Shown here piece by piece: positions 25,591 to 34,202 of a DNA stretch of 64,000 nt (position 1 is the first letter of the stretch; each line of letters opens with the position of its first letter). The stretch comes from G020354025 sp964621455 (GTDB lineage: Bacteria > Fidelibacterota > Marinisomatia > SCGC-AAA003-L08 > TS1B11). The DNA lies in assembly GCA_964621455.1 (NCBI GenBank), contig CAZULW010000005.1, forward strand, positions 1-64,000, given 5' to 3'. A program made the translations under genes and the position numbers. A model generated the notes under the pieces. The model had not been told where the DNA came from, did no database searches, and was given only the letters and a program-made list of their open reading frames with translations.

Positions 25591-25706
25591 TTACAGAGAC
25601 AGCCCCCTTAGTCGGAGGGCATTGCCGATAACCGTTACTGAGCTGAAGCTCATGACGCATCCCTGGCCGTGTCCACCGTTATCGGACAGACTTGATCTTT
25701 AAGCAT
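25591..25706 (-). pseudogene. Internally deleted CopA-type P1B ATPase (both ends remain)
   Basis: The start reads MLKDQVCPITVDTARDAS after a GAGGAGAG ribosome site, like the YHS-type metal-binding lead of copper ATPases (KDPVCGMTVD). Within about 40 bases, in another frame, the sequence becomes MSFSSVTVIGNALRLRGLSL and TAA, the conserved C-terminal helix of CopA. The rest, roughly 2 kb of ATPase, is absent, so one deletion joined the two ends out of frame. Confidence 0.7.
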
Positions 25707-25766
25707 GGCTGACTCTCCTCTCATTTTGAGGTATTAAATACGGCCGCTCAATCGGGTTTAACGGGT

Positions 25767-26234
25767 TCAAATCCCCAGCTCCTCCATTTCTTGCTCAACT
25801 TTTGTTAAAGAGGTCTCATCGAATGGCTTCAGGGGCACCTGATCGGATTCTCTCACCGGACTGTCCGATGTCCACCGTTTCAGCAGCATGACCACCAACG
25901 CCGACGCCACCCCCAATATCAAGAACGGGACTACCCAGGCAATCAGATCAAACCCTTCCTTGGGAGGGGCCGACAGGATTACCTGGCCGTAGCGGGCGAC
26001 GTAGGCCTGGATGACATCCGTTGTGCCTAATCCGTTATCCAACATGCCTCGAATCGTGGCCACCATTTCGTCCGCCGTGCCGCAGTTGCAGTCATAAAGC
26101 ACCATGGTGCAGTCGTCGCAGGTACACATCAGGGCTTTGCGCACCTCTGAAAGATCCCCGGCATCGGCGGCGCCGAGACTAAACGGGAGTATCGACAGGT
26201 GAATGAATAGCAGAAATGTTCGTATTTTTTTCAT
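25767..26234 (-). CDS. CcmH-like thiol protein in the metal island
   Basis: A 155-residue protein with signal peptide, a CcmH-type domain (ALMCTCDDCTMVLYDCNCG, helix, GLGTTDVIQAYVARYGQVIL), then SAPPKEGFDLIAWVVPFLIL, a membrane helix and a cytoplasmic tail, the same layout as canonical CcmH. Instead of LRCxxC it has CTCDDC and CNC, five cysteines. The start is set at 26234 (MKKIRTFLLF); the longer frame is leader-less. The true ccmH for cytochrome maturation is at 36748, so this copy either serves other hemoproteins or has been recruited to copper. Confidence 0.75.
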   Translation of the reverse strand: MKKIRTFLLFIHLSILPFSLGAADAGDLSEVRKALMCTCDDCTMVLYDCNCGTADEMVATIRGMLDNGLGTTDVIQAYVARYGQVILSAPPKEGFDLIAWVVPFLILGVASALVVMLLKRWTSDSPVRESDQVPLKPFDETSLTKVEQEMEELGI

Positions 26235-26349
26235 GGCTGATAATCTTTCCAGTTTCCACTTATCCTTGTAAGTGCCCGAGGCATCGCCGCGATCAATAAT
26301 AAAGTGACCAACTGGTTCAATGCGCTTCATGGATATTGCCTAACGCGGA

Positions 26350-26724
26350 CTACCCCGCTCTGTTCGGTTGGAGAAATCCATCTCCCTGCTCTCCCGTACG
26401 GATTTTGATAGCCTGGCTGACATCGGAGATAAAGATGAGCCCCTCACCGCTCTAATCTGAATAGGCTTGGGAACGGAGAACCTTCATGATGTTCTCCATA
26501 TCCTCGTCGGCACAGACGATCTCAATCTTGGCTATCTTGGAATATCGGTCACCGCACTTGATGGAGTATTCGTATAAATCCTTGTCAATTTGCTTAGGAT
26601 CCATCTTACCTCTGCCCACGGCCATGACATTGATGGTGGTCAGGACATCAATGCCGATATCATGTAAACCCTGCAGCACGGTTTCAACCTTCGATGTTCG
26701 GAGGTAGGCTTTGATCTCTCTCAC
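26350..26724 (-). pseudogene. P-II family protein (PII-NG type) with in-frame amber codon
   Basis: The frame of 125 codons reads MREIKAYLRTSKVETVLQGL ... KIEIVCADEDMENIMKVLR ... then a TAG at 26452-26454, and continues in the same frame SGEGLIFISDVSQAIKIRTGEQG, the conserved C-terminal half of P-II proteins. So a full P-II is present with one stop codon around position 91. The PII-NG group is known beside cusA/czcA efflux genes, and this one overlaps the cusA 3' end by 41 bases. As it stands it yields a 90-residue protein lacking the C-loop. Confidence 0.75.
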
Positions 26725-29700
26725 TTTTACTCTCTCCTTCCTTACGTACTGACCATGAACGCCAGATATAGTAAATGGTTGGAATAACCAGGAGGGTCAG
26801 CAGGGTGGAGGTGACCATACCGCCCACCATGGGCGCGGCAATGCGCTTCATGACCTGGGAGCCGGTGCCATGCCCCCATAATATCGGCATGAGACCAGCC
26901 ATAGTGGTGGTCACGGTCATCATCTTCGGCCGGACCCGGTCTACCGCGCCTTCCATGACGGCGTCGTACAGGTCCTTCAAAGACTTCATCTTTCCCTCCT
27001 CCCGCCGCCGCTTGAATGCGTGATCCAGGTAAATCAACATAACGACTCCTGTCTCGGCGGCTATGCCCCCCAGCGCGATGAAACCGACCCCCACCGCTAT
27101 GCTCATATTGTAGCCCAGGATGTACATGAACCAGAGACCGCCCACCAGGGCGAAGGGCAGTGAGAGCATGACGATGACACTTTCAGTGACGTTTCTGAAG
27201 TTCAAATACAGCAGAAGGAAAATGATCATCAGGGTGATGGGCACCACCACCTTCAAGCGTTTGTTGGCCCGTTCCATATACTCATATTGTCCGCTCCATA
27301 CGATGGAGTATCCTTCCGGAACTTCGAATTCGTTTCGAAGCGCTTCCTGAGCCCTTTTGACATACGTTCCTACGTCAATACCGGTGATGTCTACATAGAT
27401 CCAACCCGTATTCCGGGCATTTTCACTTTTGATCACCGGGGCCCCTTTTCGCACCACAATATCGGCCACCTGGTTGATGGGAATCTGCGCCCCGGTGGGA
27501 GTGGGCACGATGACGCGTTTCAGCTTATTGATACTGTCCCGCAGTTCGCGACCATAGCGCACGTTGATGGGATACCGCTCCAGCCCTTCCACCGTGTAGC
27601 TGACGTTCATCCCACCCACGGCGGATTGGATGATATCCTGCACGTCGCCCACCGTCAAGCCGTAGCGGGCGGCTTCCTCGCGGTTGATCTCGAAGTCCAG
27701 GAAATTCCCGCCGGTGACCTTATCGGCGTAGGCACTTAATGTACCGGGCAGCTTCTGAACGATGGCCTGCACCTTGGCTGCCAGGGTATTCAATGTATCC
27801 AGGTTGTCACCCATGAGTTTGATGCCCACGGGAGTCTTTATGCCCGTACTCAGCATATCAATCCGGGTCTTGATGGGCATGGTCCAGGCATTGGTCAGCC
27901 CCGGAAACTGGATGGCGGCGTTCAATTCAGCGACCAACTCTTCCATGGTCACCGCCCGGTTTTCCGGCCAAATGAGCGAGAGGAAGGACCGGAGAAAACC
28001 CGGTAGCGGCAGGCCTGAATACCAGCGGTAACTATGCTTCCTTTTAGGCCATTCGTGCGGCTGTTTGAGCGTGATGGTGGTCTCGATCATGCTCAGCGGG
28101 GCCGGGTCGGTGGCCGTCTCCGCCCGTCCAATCTTCCCGAATACCAGTTCCACCTCCGGGAAAGCCTTGATCAGCTTATCTGTCTGCTGTAACAGCTCCC
28201 TGGCTTTCGTGATCGAGATACCCGGATCGGTAGTAGGCATATAGAGCAGATCGCCCTCGTTCAGCGGCGGCATGAACTCGGAGCCCAGGTTTTTCAGGGG
28301 GATGATCGTCACCCCCAGCACGATAGCAGTGACCAGTAAGGTTGTTTTCCTGAAGCGCAGGACCAGCCTGATCACCGGCCGGTAGATATGGATCAGGAAT
28401 CGATTGATGGGGTTTCTCCGTTCGGGAAGGATCTTCCCTTTGATGAGGTAACCCATCAGGACCGGCACGATAGTGATGGCCAGCAGAGCGGATGCCGCCA
28501 TGGCGTAGGTTTTTGTGAATGCGAGAGGTTTGAACAGACGCCCCTCCTGTGCCTGGAGGGTGAATACCGGCATGAATGAGAAAGTGATGATGAGCAGAGA
28601 ATAAAACAGCGCCGGTCCGACCTCCTTCGACGCGTCGAGAATTAGCTGCCAGTGAGGGACCTGGCCACCACGCCGCTCGATATGCTTGTGAGCGTTCTCG
28701 ATCATCACGATGGCGGCGTCAACCATGACGCCGATGGCAATGGCGATACCGCCCAGGGACATGATATTGGCGTTGATCCCTTGATAGCGCATCACCATAA
28801 ATGAAATAAGTATCCCCACCGGCAGAGTGAAAATGACAACGAAGGCGCTCCGGAAGTGGAGCAGGAAAATAATGCACACCAGGGCCACGACGATGCTCTC
28901 CTCGATGAGCTTCTCTTTAAGATTGTCAACGGCCCGCTCGATCAGTAACGACCGGTCATAGGCCGGCCTGATGGTGACCCCTTCGGGTAGGCCGACTTTC
29001 AGTTCTTCGATCTTCTCCCGTACATTGCGAATCACTTCCAGGGCATTCTCGCCGTAGCGCATTACGATTATGCCGCCAACCACCTCGCCAATGCCATCCC
29101 GTTCCGCAAGCCCGCGCCGGAGCTCCGGCCCCAGGTGGATGTGCGCCACGTTTCGCAGCAGGATCGGGGTGCCGTTATCGTCTACGCCCAGAGGGACTTT
29201 TTTCAGGTCATCTATCGACTGGATATAGCCGAGTCCCCTGACCATGAACTCCGTCTCGGCCATCTCGATCAGCCGGCCACCGACATCATTGTTACTCCGC
29301 TTGATGGCCAGCTTGATTTTGTTCAGGGGTATGTTATACGCGAGCAGCTTATTGGGGTCCACTTCCACCTGGTACTGCTTGACAAACCCACCGACACTTG
29401 CCACTTCCGAGACTCCCGGGACACTCATCAACTGATACCTCAGGTACCAGTCCTGGATGGAACGCAGCTGCTGGAGGTCATGGCGGTCACTCTCCACGGT
29501 ATATTCATACACCCACCCGACGCCGGTTGCGTCGGGGCCGAGTTGCGGCGAAACCCCCTGGGGCAGTCGACCAGATACAAAGTTCAGATACTCGAGAACC
29601 CGGCTTCGGGCCCAGTACATATCCGTCCCGTCTTCAAAGATGATATAGACAAAAGAGATCCCGAAGAACGAATAGCCTCGAACCACCTTTGCGAATGGCA

Positions 29701-29926
29701 CGGAAAGCATGGCGGTCGTGAGGGGATACGTCACCTGGTCTTCCACGACCTGGGGCGCCTGTCCGGGATACTCAGTCAGGATGATGACCTGGACGTCACT
29801 CAAATCCGGGATCGCGTCCAGAGGGGTCGTGGACATGGCATAGAAGCCCCCCAGTATCACAAATACCGTCGCCAGCACAACCATGAAGCGGTTATTGATG
29901 GACCATTCGATAATTTTCTCAATCAT
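26684..29926 (-). CDS. cusA: CusA/CzcA-type heavy-metal RND efflux pump
   Basis: A complete 1080-residue HME-family RND transporter. It opens with MIEKIIEWSINNRFMVVL, has the DAIPDLSDVQVII motif, twelve helices in two halves with large periplasmic loops, and GVMVDAAIVMIEN carrying the intramembrane proton-relay acidic residue. It exports Cu(I), Ag(I) or divalent metals across both membranes with CusB and CusC. The preceding metal-binding genes favour copper/silver. The order cusC-cusB-(metal-binding protein)-cusA-P-II on the - strand is a normal efflux operon. The C-terminus overlaps the P-II gene. Confidence 0.95.
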   Translation of the reverse strand: MIEKIIEWSINNRFMVVLATVFVILGGFYAMSTTPLDAIPDLSDVQVIILTEYPGQAPQVVEDQVTYPLTTAMLSVPFAKVVRGYSFFGISFVYIIFEDGTDMYWARSRVLEYLNFVSGRLPQGVSPQLGPDATGVGWVYEYTVESDRHDLQQLRSIQDWYLRYQLMSVPGVSEVASVGGFVKQYQVEVDPNKLLAYNIPLNKIKLAIKRSNNDVGGRLIEMAETEFMVRGLGYIQSIDDLKKVPLGVDDNGTPILLRNVAHIHLGPELRRGLAERDGIGEVVGGIIVMRYGENALEVIRNVREKIEELKVGLPEGVTIRPAYDRSLLIERAVDNLKEKLIEESIVVALVCIIFLLHFRSAFVVIFTLPVGILISFMVMRYQGINANIMSLGGIAIAIGVMVDAAIVMIENAHKHIERRGGQVPHWQLILDASKEVGPALFYSLLIITFSFMPVFTLQAQEGRLFKPLAFTKTYAMAASALLAITIVPVLMGYLIKGKILPERRNPINRFLIHIYRPVIRLVLRFRKTTLLVTAIVLGVTIIPLKNLGSEFMPPLNEGDLLYMPTTDPGISITKARELLQQTDKLIKAFPEVELVFGKIGRAETATDPAPLSMIETTITLKQPHEWPKRKHSYRWYSGLPLPGFLRSFLSLIWPENRAVTMEELVAELNAAIQFPGLTNAWTMPIKTRIDMLSTGIKTPVGIKLMGDNLDTLNTLAAKVQAIVQKLPGTLSAYADKVTGGNFLDFEINREEAARYGLTVGDVQDIIQSAVGGMNVSYTVEGLERYPINVRYGRELRDSINKLKRVIVPTPTGAQIPINQVADIVVRKGAPVIKSENARNTGWIYVDITGIDVGTYVKRAQEALRNEFEVPEGYSIVWSGQYEYMERANKRLKVVVPITLMIIFLLLYLNFRNVTESVIVMLSLPFALVGGLWFMYILGYNMSIAVGVGFIALGGIAAETGVVMLIYLDHAFKRRREEGKMKSLKDLYDAVMEGAVDRVRPKMMTVTTTMAGLMPILWGHGTGSQVMKRIAAPMVGGMVTSTLLTLLVIPTIYYIWRSWSVRKEGESKSERDQSLPPNIEG

Positions 29927-30006
29927 CTAATATCCTCCGGCAGGGACCTTTATGTGGCAGTACCTGTTTGATCACAGATTCCACTGATCGTCAGTTCGTT
30001 TCATTG

Positions 30007-30396
30007 TTAGTTTTCAATTAGTACCAAGTCCATCTTGCAGACTGGGCATGTCCCCGGTTCTTCCGTAACCACGTGTGAATGCTCCGGCATGGGGCAGGTG
30101 TAATATTGCTGCGCGGCATCGAAGGGTTCCGTCTTCGCTACCATGGTCATCCCGCACTCCGGGCAATTTCCCGGGTCCTTCATTCTTACAAATGAATGCG
30201 ATTCCATCGGGCAGGTATAGTATGTCAGGTTTCCATCCTGAACGGTCCCAAATGAGATCGATTCAACATGCATGGTTTCTTCCTTCATTGTATGGTCGTG
30301 TTGATGGTCATGTGAAGGTTGCTGGGTGGAGTCCATCTTGACTTCCGCTTCTGACTGCTCGTGACCTTCGTGGAGATTTTCCATATCCGTTTTCAT
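30007..30396 (-). CDS. Heavy-metal-binding domain protein (two HMBD repeats)
   Basis: A 129-residue protein without leader. A His-rich N-terminus (SHDHQHDH) leads into two heavy-metal-binding domains of the YTCPMxxHxxVxxxxPGxCPxCGMxL type: YTCPMESHSFVRMKDPGNCP with ECGM, and YTCPMPEHSHVVTEEPGTCP with CKMDLV. Each offers Cys, Met and His ligands to soft metals. The ATG overlaps the cusB stop by an ATGA and an AGGAG site is present. It is presumably a chaperone or metal buffer for the pump encoded next. Confidence 0.85.
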   Translation of the reverse strand: MKTDMENLHEGHEQSEAEVKMDSTQQPSHDHQHDHTMKEETMHVESISFGTVQDGNLTYYTCPMESHSFVRMKDPGNCPECGMTMVAKTEPFDAAQQYYTCPMPEHSHVVTEEPGTCPVCKMDLVLIEN

Positions 30397-31817
30397 TTGG
30401 GACTCCTGGGCCCGGCCCGAGCCTGAAGCATCTTTGCAATGCTCTCTTGAAGTTTGCTCTCTGAATCGATGAGAAACTGTCCGGAAGCGACGACTTCCTC
30501 ACCCTCAGATAATCCCTCGATGACCTGGTAATACCCATCGGCACCCTCTACTCCAATCGTTACGTCCCGAGGAGCGAAACGGCCCTCACCAAGGGAGACA
30601 ATGACCAGGTTGCGTTCTCCTGAAAAGAGGACTGCTTCGGTGGGTACGGCAATGACATCCGTCAGTGGAGAGGTCTCAATCTCAACGTTGGCATACATCC
30701 CGGGCTTCAGATCCAGACTGGGATTTGTGAAGGACAACCGCACCTTGATCGTTCGTGTCTTCTCTTCAAGATAGGGGTAGATATACTGCACTTCTCCGGT
30801 ATACGTCTTACCCGGATCGTAGGAAAGCGTCACGGTTGCCTTTTGGCCCGTCTCCACCCAGGGGACCTCGTATTCATATATGTCCGCGTACACCCAGATT
30901 TCCGATAGATCAACGATCGTATAGAGGTTCATCCCGGACTTGACCTCCATGCCATCGAGGGCGTGCTTGTTCGTCACGATGCCCTCAAAGGGTGATTTGA
31001 CGGTCAGCGTTTTTCTGACTTCACCGGTCCTGGCAAGTCGATCGATCTGGTCCTGGGATATATCAAAGTACTCCAACCGGCGGCGTACGGAAGCCAAAAT
31101 GCGTTCCAGATTCGCCCTCGCCGCACCGGAGGCTTCCGGGCTGAGATTTCTCAGGTTGTTATGTGCATCAAGGTACTCCTCCTGGGTGGTCACGAGTTGA
31201 GGGCTGTATATCTCTAGAAGGGATTCTCTCTTCTCCACCTTTTGGCCGGTTGTGTTGACATATGTTTCTTCGATCCAGCCTGAAAATTTCGTGTTTATAT
31301 GCGCCACCCTCGCTTCGTCATAGTCGATCCGGCCGATGGTCCTGATCTTCTGGTAGATGTCCTTCCTTACTACGGGAGCCAGTCTGATACCCATATTCTG
31401 TTGCACCACAGGATTAATTTTCACACTTGCGCCGAAGGCTTCTTCTCCTTCATAAACCGGGATGAGATCCATCCCCATGGGTGATTTCCCCGGTTTGGGA
31501 GAGATGTAGGTAGGGTCCATCGGTGCCCGCCAGTAAAGGATTCTCCGATCACCCTTGGCATCCGCAGAGGCTGCGGCCGTTGTAGTCGGCTGGCTTATGG
31601 GGACCAGATCCATCCCACAGATAGGGCAGTTCCCCGGCCCCTCCTGGATGACGTTCGGATGCATACCGCAGGTATACAGCCGGGCCGCCGCTTGCGCGAC
31701 CTGTTCCGTGCTCTTCTCCGTTTCAGATCCCCGGCTACAACCGACTATCACAAGGGTCAAGGCTGTTAAAATAATCCCGAAGGTGATTTTGATGAGGGTA
31801 AAGCCATTAATTCTCAT
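30393..31817 (-). CDS. cusB: CusB-type RND periplasmic adaptor with N-terminal HMBD
   Basis: A 474-residue lipoprotein-like membrane fusion protein (VIVGC lipobox near residue 26). An N-terminal heavy-metal-binding domain (YTCGMHPNVIQEGPGNCPIC and GMDLVP) and a second partial metal motif (APMDPTYISPKPGKSPMGMDL) precede the adaptor body with barrel-sandwich (RTIGRIDYDEARVA..., IEETYVNTTGQ), helical hairpin and beta-barrel segments. It links the CusA pump to CusC and hands over metal. A strong GGAGAGGAG site. It overlaps cusC by 11 bases. Confidence 0.93.
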   Translation of the reverse strand: MRINGFTLIKITFGIILTALTLVIVGCSRGSETEKSTEQVAQAAARLYTCGMHPNVIQEGPGNCPICGMDLVPISQPTTTAAASADAKGDRRILYWRAPMDPTYISPKPGKSPMGMDLIPVYEGEEAFGASVKINPVVQQNMGIRLAPVVRKDIYQKIRTIGRIDYDEARVAHINTKFSGWIEETYVNTTGQKVEKRESLLEIYSPQLVTTQEEYLDAHNNLRNLSPEASGAARANLERILASVRRRLEYFDISQDQIDRLARTGEVRKTLTVKSPFEGIVTNKHALDGMEVKSGMNLYTIVDLSEIWVYADIYEYEVPWVETGQKATVTLSYDPGKTYTGEVQYIYPYLEEKTRTIKVRLSFTNPSLDLKPGMYANVEIETSPLTDVIAVPTEAVLFSGERNLVIVSLGEGRFAPRDVTIGVEGADGYYQVIEGLSEGEEVVASGQFLIDSESKLQESIAKMLQARAGPRSPK

Positions 31818-33198
31818 TTTGTGACTCCTCTCCTAAATAGATTAAACCTGTGTCTCTTAATAGTCTTGCGCTGGCAATACGACGCCTGGCCTCGACGGTC
31901 TCGAACTCCAAGCGTACTCGGACGACCATACGTTCGCTGTCCAGTAGGTCGAGAAAGCTGATCCTACCGGTTTCGTAGGCCGAGAATGCCGACGCCAGCA
32001 TCTGTTCTGACTCCTGAACCAGCTGCTCCTTGTAGAGGACAGAAGTTTCATCGATTTCCTCCAGATCCTTCTTAGTTGAGCGAACTTTGTCCTCAATTTG
32101 GTTCCACGTTTCTTCCAGGCTTTCCTCTCTCGACATGATCATTAGTTTTGATGATCGGACCCTGGCCTTATTCCTGCCGAACCAGAGCGGAAGGTTCAGG
32201 CCTAGCTTGAATCCCCAAGCATCGTCCCCCACCGACTGCCCCATCGCGCCTTCTTCGCCGATTGCGGTATAGGTCAGCCCGGCAATGAGATCCGGGTAAT
32301 TCCTGCGAACGGCTAGTTCCTTTTGCAAAACTGCAATCTGCAGATCACGCTGGGCTTTCAAATACAAGGGGTGTACTTCTCTGGCCAGATTCAACCAATG
32401 TTCCGCGGTATTCGAGGGCAGGATATTAGTCCGCTGACCCCTGAAGAGTTCCGACGTGAAAGCCCCATCGAATAAAGACTGGAGGCTGTTGACAACGGAT
32501 TCTAGACTGCTTTGCAGGGTATTGATCTGACTTTCAATCAACGAGATTTCAATTTGCAATTTCAGGATAGGGTGCTGGGTGATACCGGTACCCGTAGAGT
32601 ACTGCGTCAATGCTATGGTCCGGAAGGACTCCAATTCACTTCGATACCCATCAAGAATGTCCAGCGAGTTTTTCAGCTTCAGGTAATTTTCCCAGTCCAT
32701 TCTCATTTGGAAGACGGCCACGACCTTCTTCTGCTCGAGGTTCAACGCAGCAATTTCAGCCCTCTCTTGCGCCACTTTTCTTTCTCGTCTTAGTTTTCCC
32801 CAGAGAGGAAACTTCTGACCTAACATGAGTTGGGCCTCCATGGGTCCATTCCTGGTTTCTATGGGGTCTACAAAGGTGGAAGACTCCACCATGGGATCAG
32901 GCAGTACACCGAAAGTCTTCACTTTTTCTTTGGCAGCCTGATAGGCCTTTTCAGCCGCTCGGAGGTCACGGTTGTTATCAAACAACAACCTTATTGGATC
33001 TGGTATTGTGTCTGACTCTATTGATTCATTTTGATCAGAACCGCCTTTTGTCTGAGGGTTCGGGGTCTGCAAAGTAGTATTGCCACGGGACACGAAGCCA
33101 TCGATCGAGATCCTTGATCCCTCATCCCATCTGGACTGGCTACTGGCTGGGCTCATAAAAAGGATTATGATTAGAAGGTTCCTCAAGCAGTGTCTCAC
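31807..33198 (-). CDS. cusC: CusC/TolC-type outer membrane efflux protein
   Basis: An outer membrane factor of the TolC fold, 463 residues from the GTG at 33198 (leader VRHCLRNLLIIILFMSPASS after a GAAAGAGAG site). The frame is open to an ATG at 33330, but the extra 44 residues are basic, hold no signal, and would overlap the small gene upstream. The body shows the two long coiled-coil repeats: EKAYQAAKEKVKTFGVLPDP, an LGQKFPLWGKLRRE strand motif, and a later mirrored copy with GLNLPLWFGRNKARV. It completes the CusABC tripartite pump. Confidence 0.9.
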   Translation of the reverse strand: MRHCLRNLLIIILFMSPASSQSRWDEGSRISIDGFVSRGNTTLQTPNPQTKGGSDQNESIESDTIPDPIRLLFDNNRDLRAAEKAYQAAKEKVKTFGVLPDPMVESSTFVDPIETRNGPMEAQLMLGQKFPLWGKLRRERKVAQERAEIAALNLEQKKVVAVFQMRMDWENYLKLKNSLDILDGYRSELESFRTIALTQYSTGTGITQHPILKLQIEISLIESQINTLQSSLESVVNSLQSLFDGAFTSELFRGQRTNILPSNTAEHWLNLAREVHPLYLKAQRDLQIAVLQKELAVRRNYPDLIAGLTYTAIGEEGAMGQSVGDDAWGFKLGLNLPLWFGRNKARVRSSKLMIMSREESLEETWNQIEDKVRSTKKDLEEIDETSVLYKEQLVQESEQMLASAFSAYETGRISFLDLLDSERMVVRVRLEFETVEARRRIASARLLRDTGLIYLGEESQNEN

Positions 33199-33223
33199 AA
33201 CTGTACTCTCTTTCCGTGCTAAA

Positions 33224-33493
33224 CTAGCCAAGATAAATCTCCTTCTTATTATCCATAGGTGATAGCGATGGATATGAATCTTGGGAATGTTTGTATAAAG
33301 GTTCCGCCACTTGATCCTTATCCGTATCAAAAATGAGATTGCTCATGCGGACAGAGTGATCCTGGGCGGCAGCCCTTACCAGGATATTCAGCAGGAGGGC
33401 TGGCCCAATTCCTGAAGCAATGAGCTGCCGGGCTGCGGCCCTCAAAGAGGTTGGGAGCCCGATTAAAAGTTGACAATTATTGTTTGTCTTCAT
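33224..33493 (-). CDS. Small unassigned protein upstream of cusC
   Basis: An 89-residue frame ending 25 bases before the cusC start, with a GAGG site before its ATG. The sequence begins MKTNNNCQLLIGLPTSLRAA and ends in a polar tail (YKHSQDSYPSLSPMDNKKE). No leader, no metal motif and no family that I recognise. The spacing supports translation, but it may equally be chance. It could be a short regulator or leader peptide of the efflux operon. Confidence 0.4.
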   Translation of the reverse strand: MKTNNNCQLLIGLPTSLRAAARQLIASGIGPALLLNILVRAAAQDHSVRMSNLIFDTDKDQVAEPLYKHSQDSYPSLSPMDNKKEIYLG

Positions 33494-33584
33494 TATACCT
33501 CGTCACTATTGAATCCAAATAATAAGCGTCAGTGCCTGACCAGATAGGTCAGCGCACATATGGATGCCAGGTGGCGGGATTATA

Positions 33585-33929
33585 CTAAATCAGAAGGGGA
33601 GTAGCAAGGGATGGAAGACGAAGGGGGTAAGCCTGGATCTGGATGGTTGGATGAACAAGTTGAAGGTCCAGGTGAATCGTCCGGATGGCTGCGAGCTGTG
33701 GCAATGTAGCCGTGTCATCAAAGGCTTTGACCGGCACCGCCGGAATGAGATGGAAGGGCGCAGCCTTCATCATGGCGGGGCATTCGTCCATCATGCAGTC
33801 CATTTCACCGGCGGAGGCCTGTTCCATGAGGCAGCAATCCCCCATGCAAGTGCCCACTTGGGCGGGCAGGAAGGGAGCACCCAGGGAGGTGACCCAGATC
33901 ACGAGGATAATCGAACTACGCACTTTCAT
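33585..33929 (-). CDS. Secreted Cys/Met-rich protein heading the copper island
   Basis: A 114-residue protein with a signal peptide (IILVIWVTSLGAPFLPA) and a Cys/Met-rich middle (GTCMGDCCLMEQASAGEMDC then MMDECPAMM), which offers soft ligands for copper or silver. The C-terminal half is hydrophobic and Pro-rich with no motif. No ribosome site stands out. It is the most upstream gene of the island on this strand, so it may be first expressed on metal stress. Not a recognised family. Confidence 0.55.
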   Translation of the reverse strand: MKVRSSIILVIWVTSLGAPFLPAQVGTCMGDCCLMEQASAGEMDCMMDECPAMMKAAPFHLIPAVPVKAFDDTATLPQLAAIRTIHLDLQLVHPTIQIQAYPLRLPSLATPLLI

Positions 33930-34088
33930 AATCCAACAGCCAATCTATTGATACCTTTAAATCCTTGTCAATGCCATAAGTTCCCTGGCCTTTAGTTCCC
34001 GTCGGTTTACAGAGTGAATGTCAGCGGCAGAATGGAGAGGTATGGCCCGGGTCCAGGCCCAACCGTTTTTTCGGGATCATCCGCCGCG

Positions 34089-34202
34089 TCACCGTCGGGC
34101 GAGAGCCCGGCGCTCCCGCAGCCAGTTACGCAGCATATAGGTCAGCACCATCACCCAGACACTGATGACGCAGGCCAGCAGATAGCCGTGATATTTATAC
34201 AT
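34089..34202 (-). CDS. ccmD: Heme exporter protein D (CcmD)-like small protein
   Basis: A 37-residue single-helix protein, MYKYHGYLLACVISVWVMVL then TYMLRNWLRERRALARR. Its ATG overlaps the ccmC stop by eight bases, the helix is followed by a basic tail, and the gene ends the ccm operon, all standard for CcmD, which releases holo-CcmE from the CcmABC complex. Too short for automatic calling. Confidence 0.75.
   Translation of the reverse strand: MYKYHGYLLACVISVWVMVLTYMLRNWLRERRALARR

Noticed and set aside
25755..25776. GGGTTCAAATCCC resembling a tRNA T-arm
   Set aside because: It lies over the end of the CcmH-like gene and no other tRNA arms pair around it.
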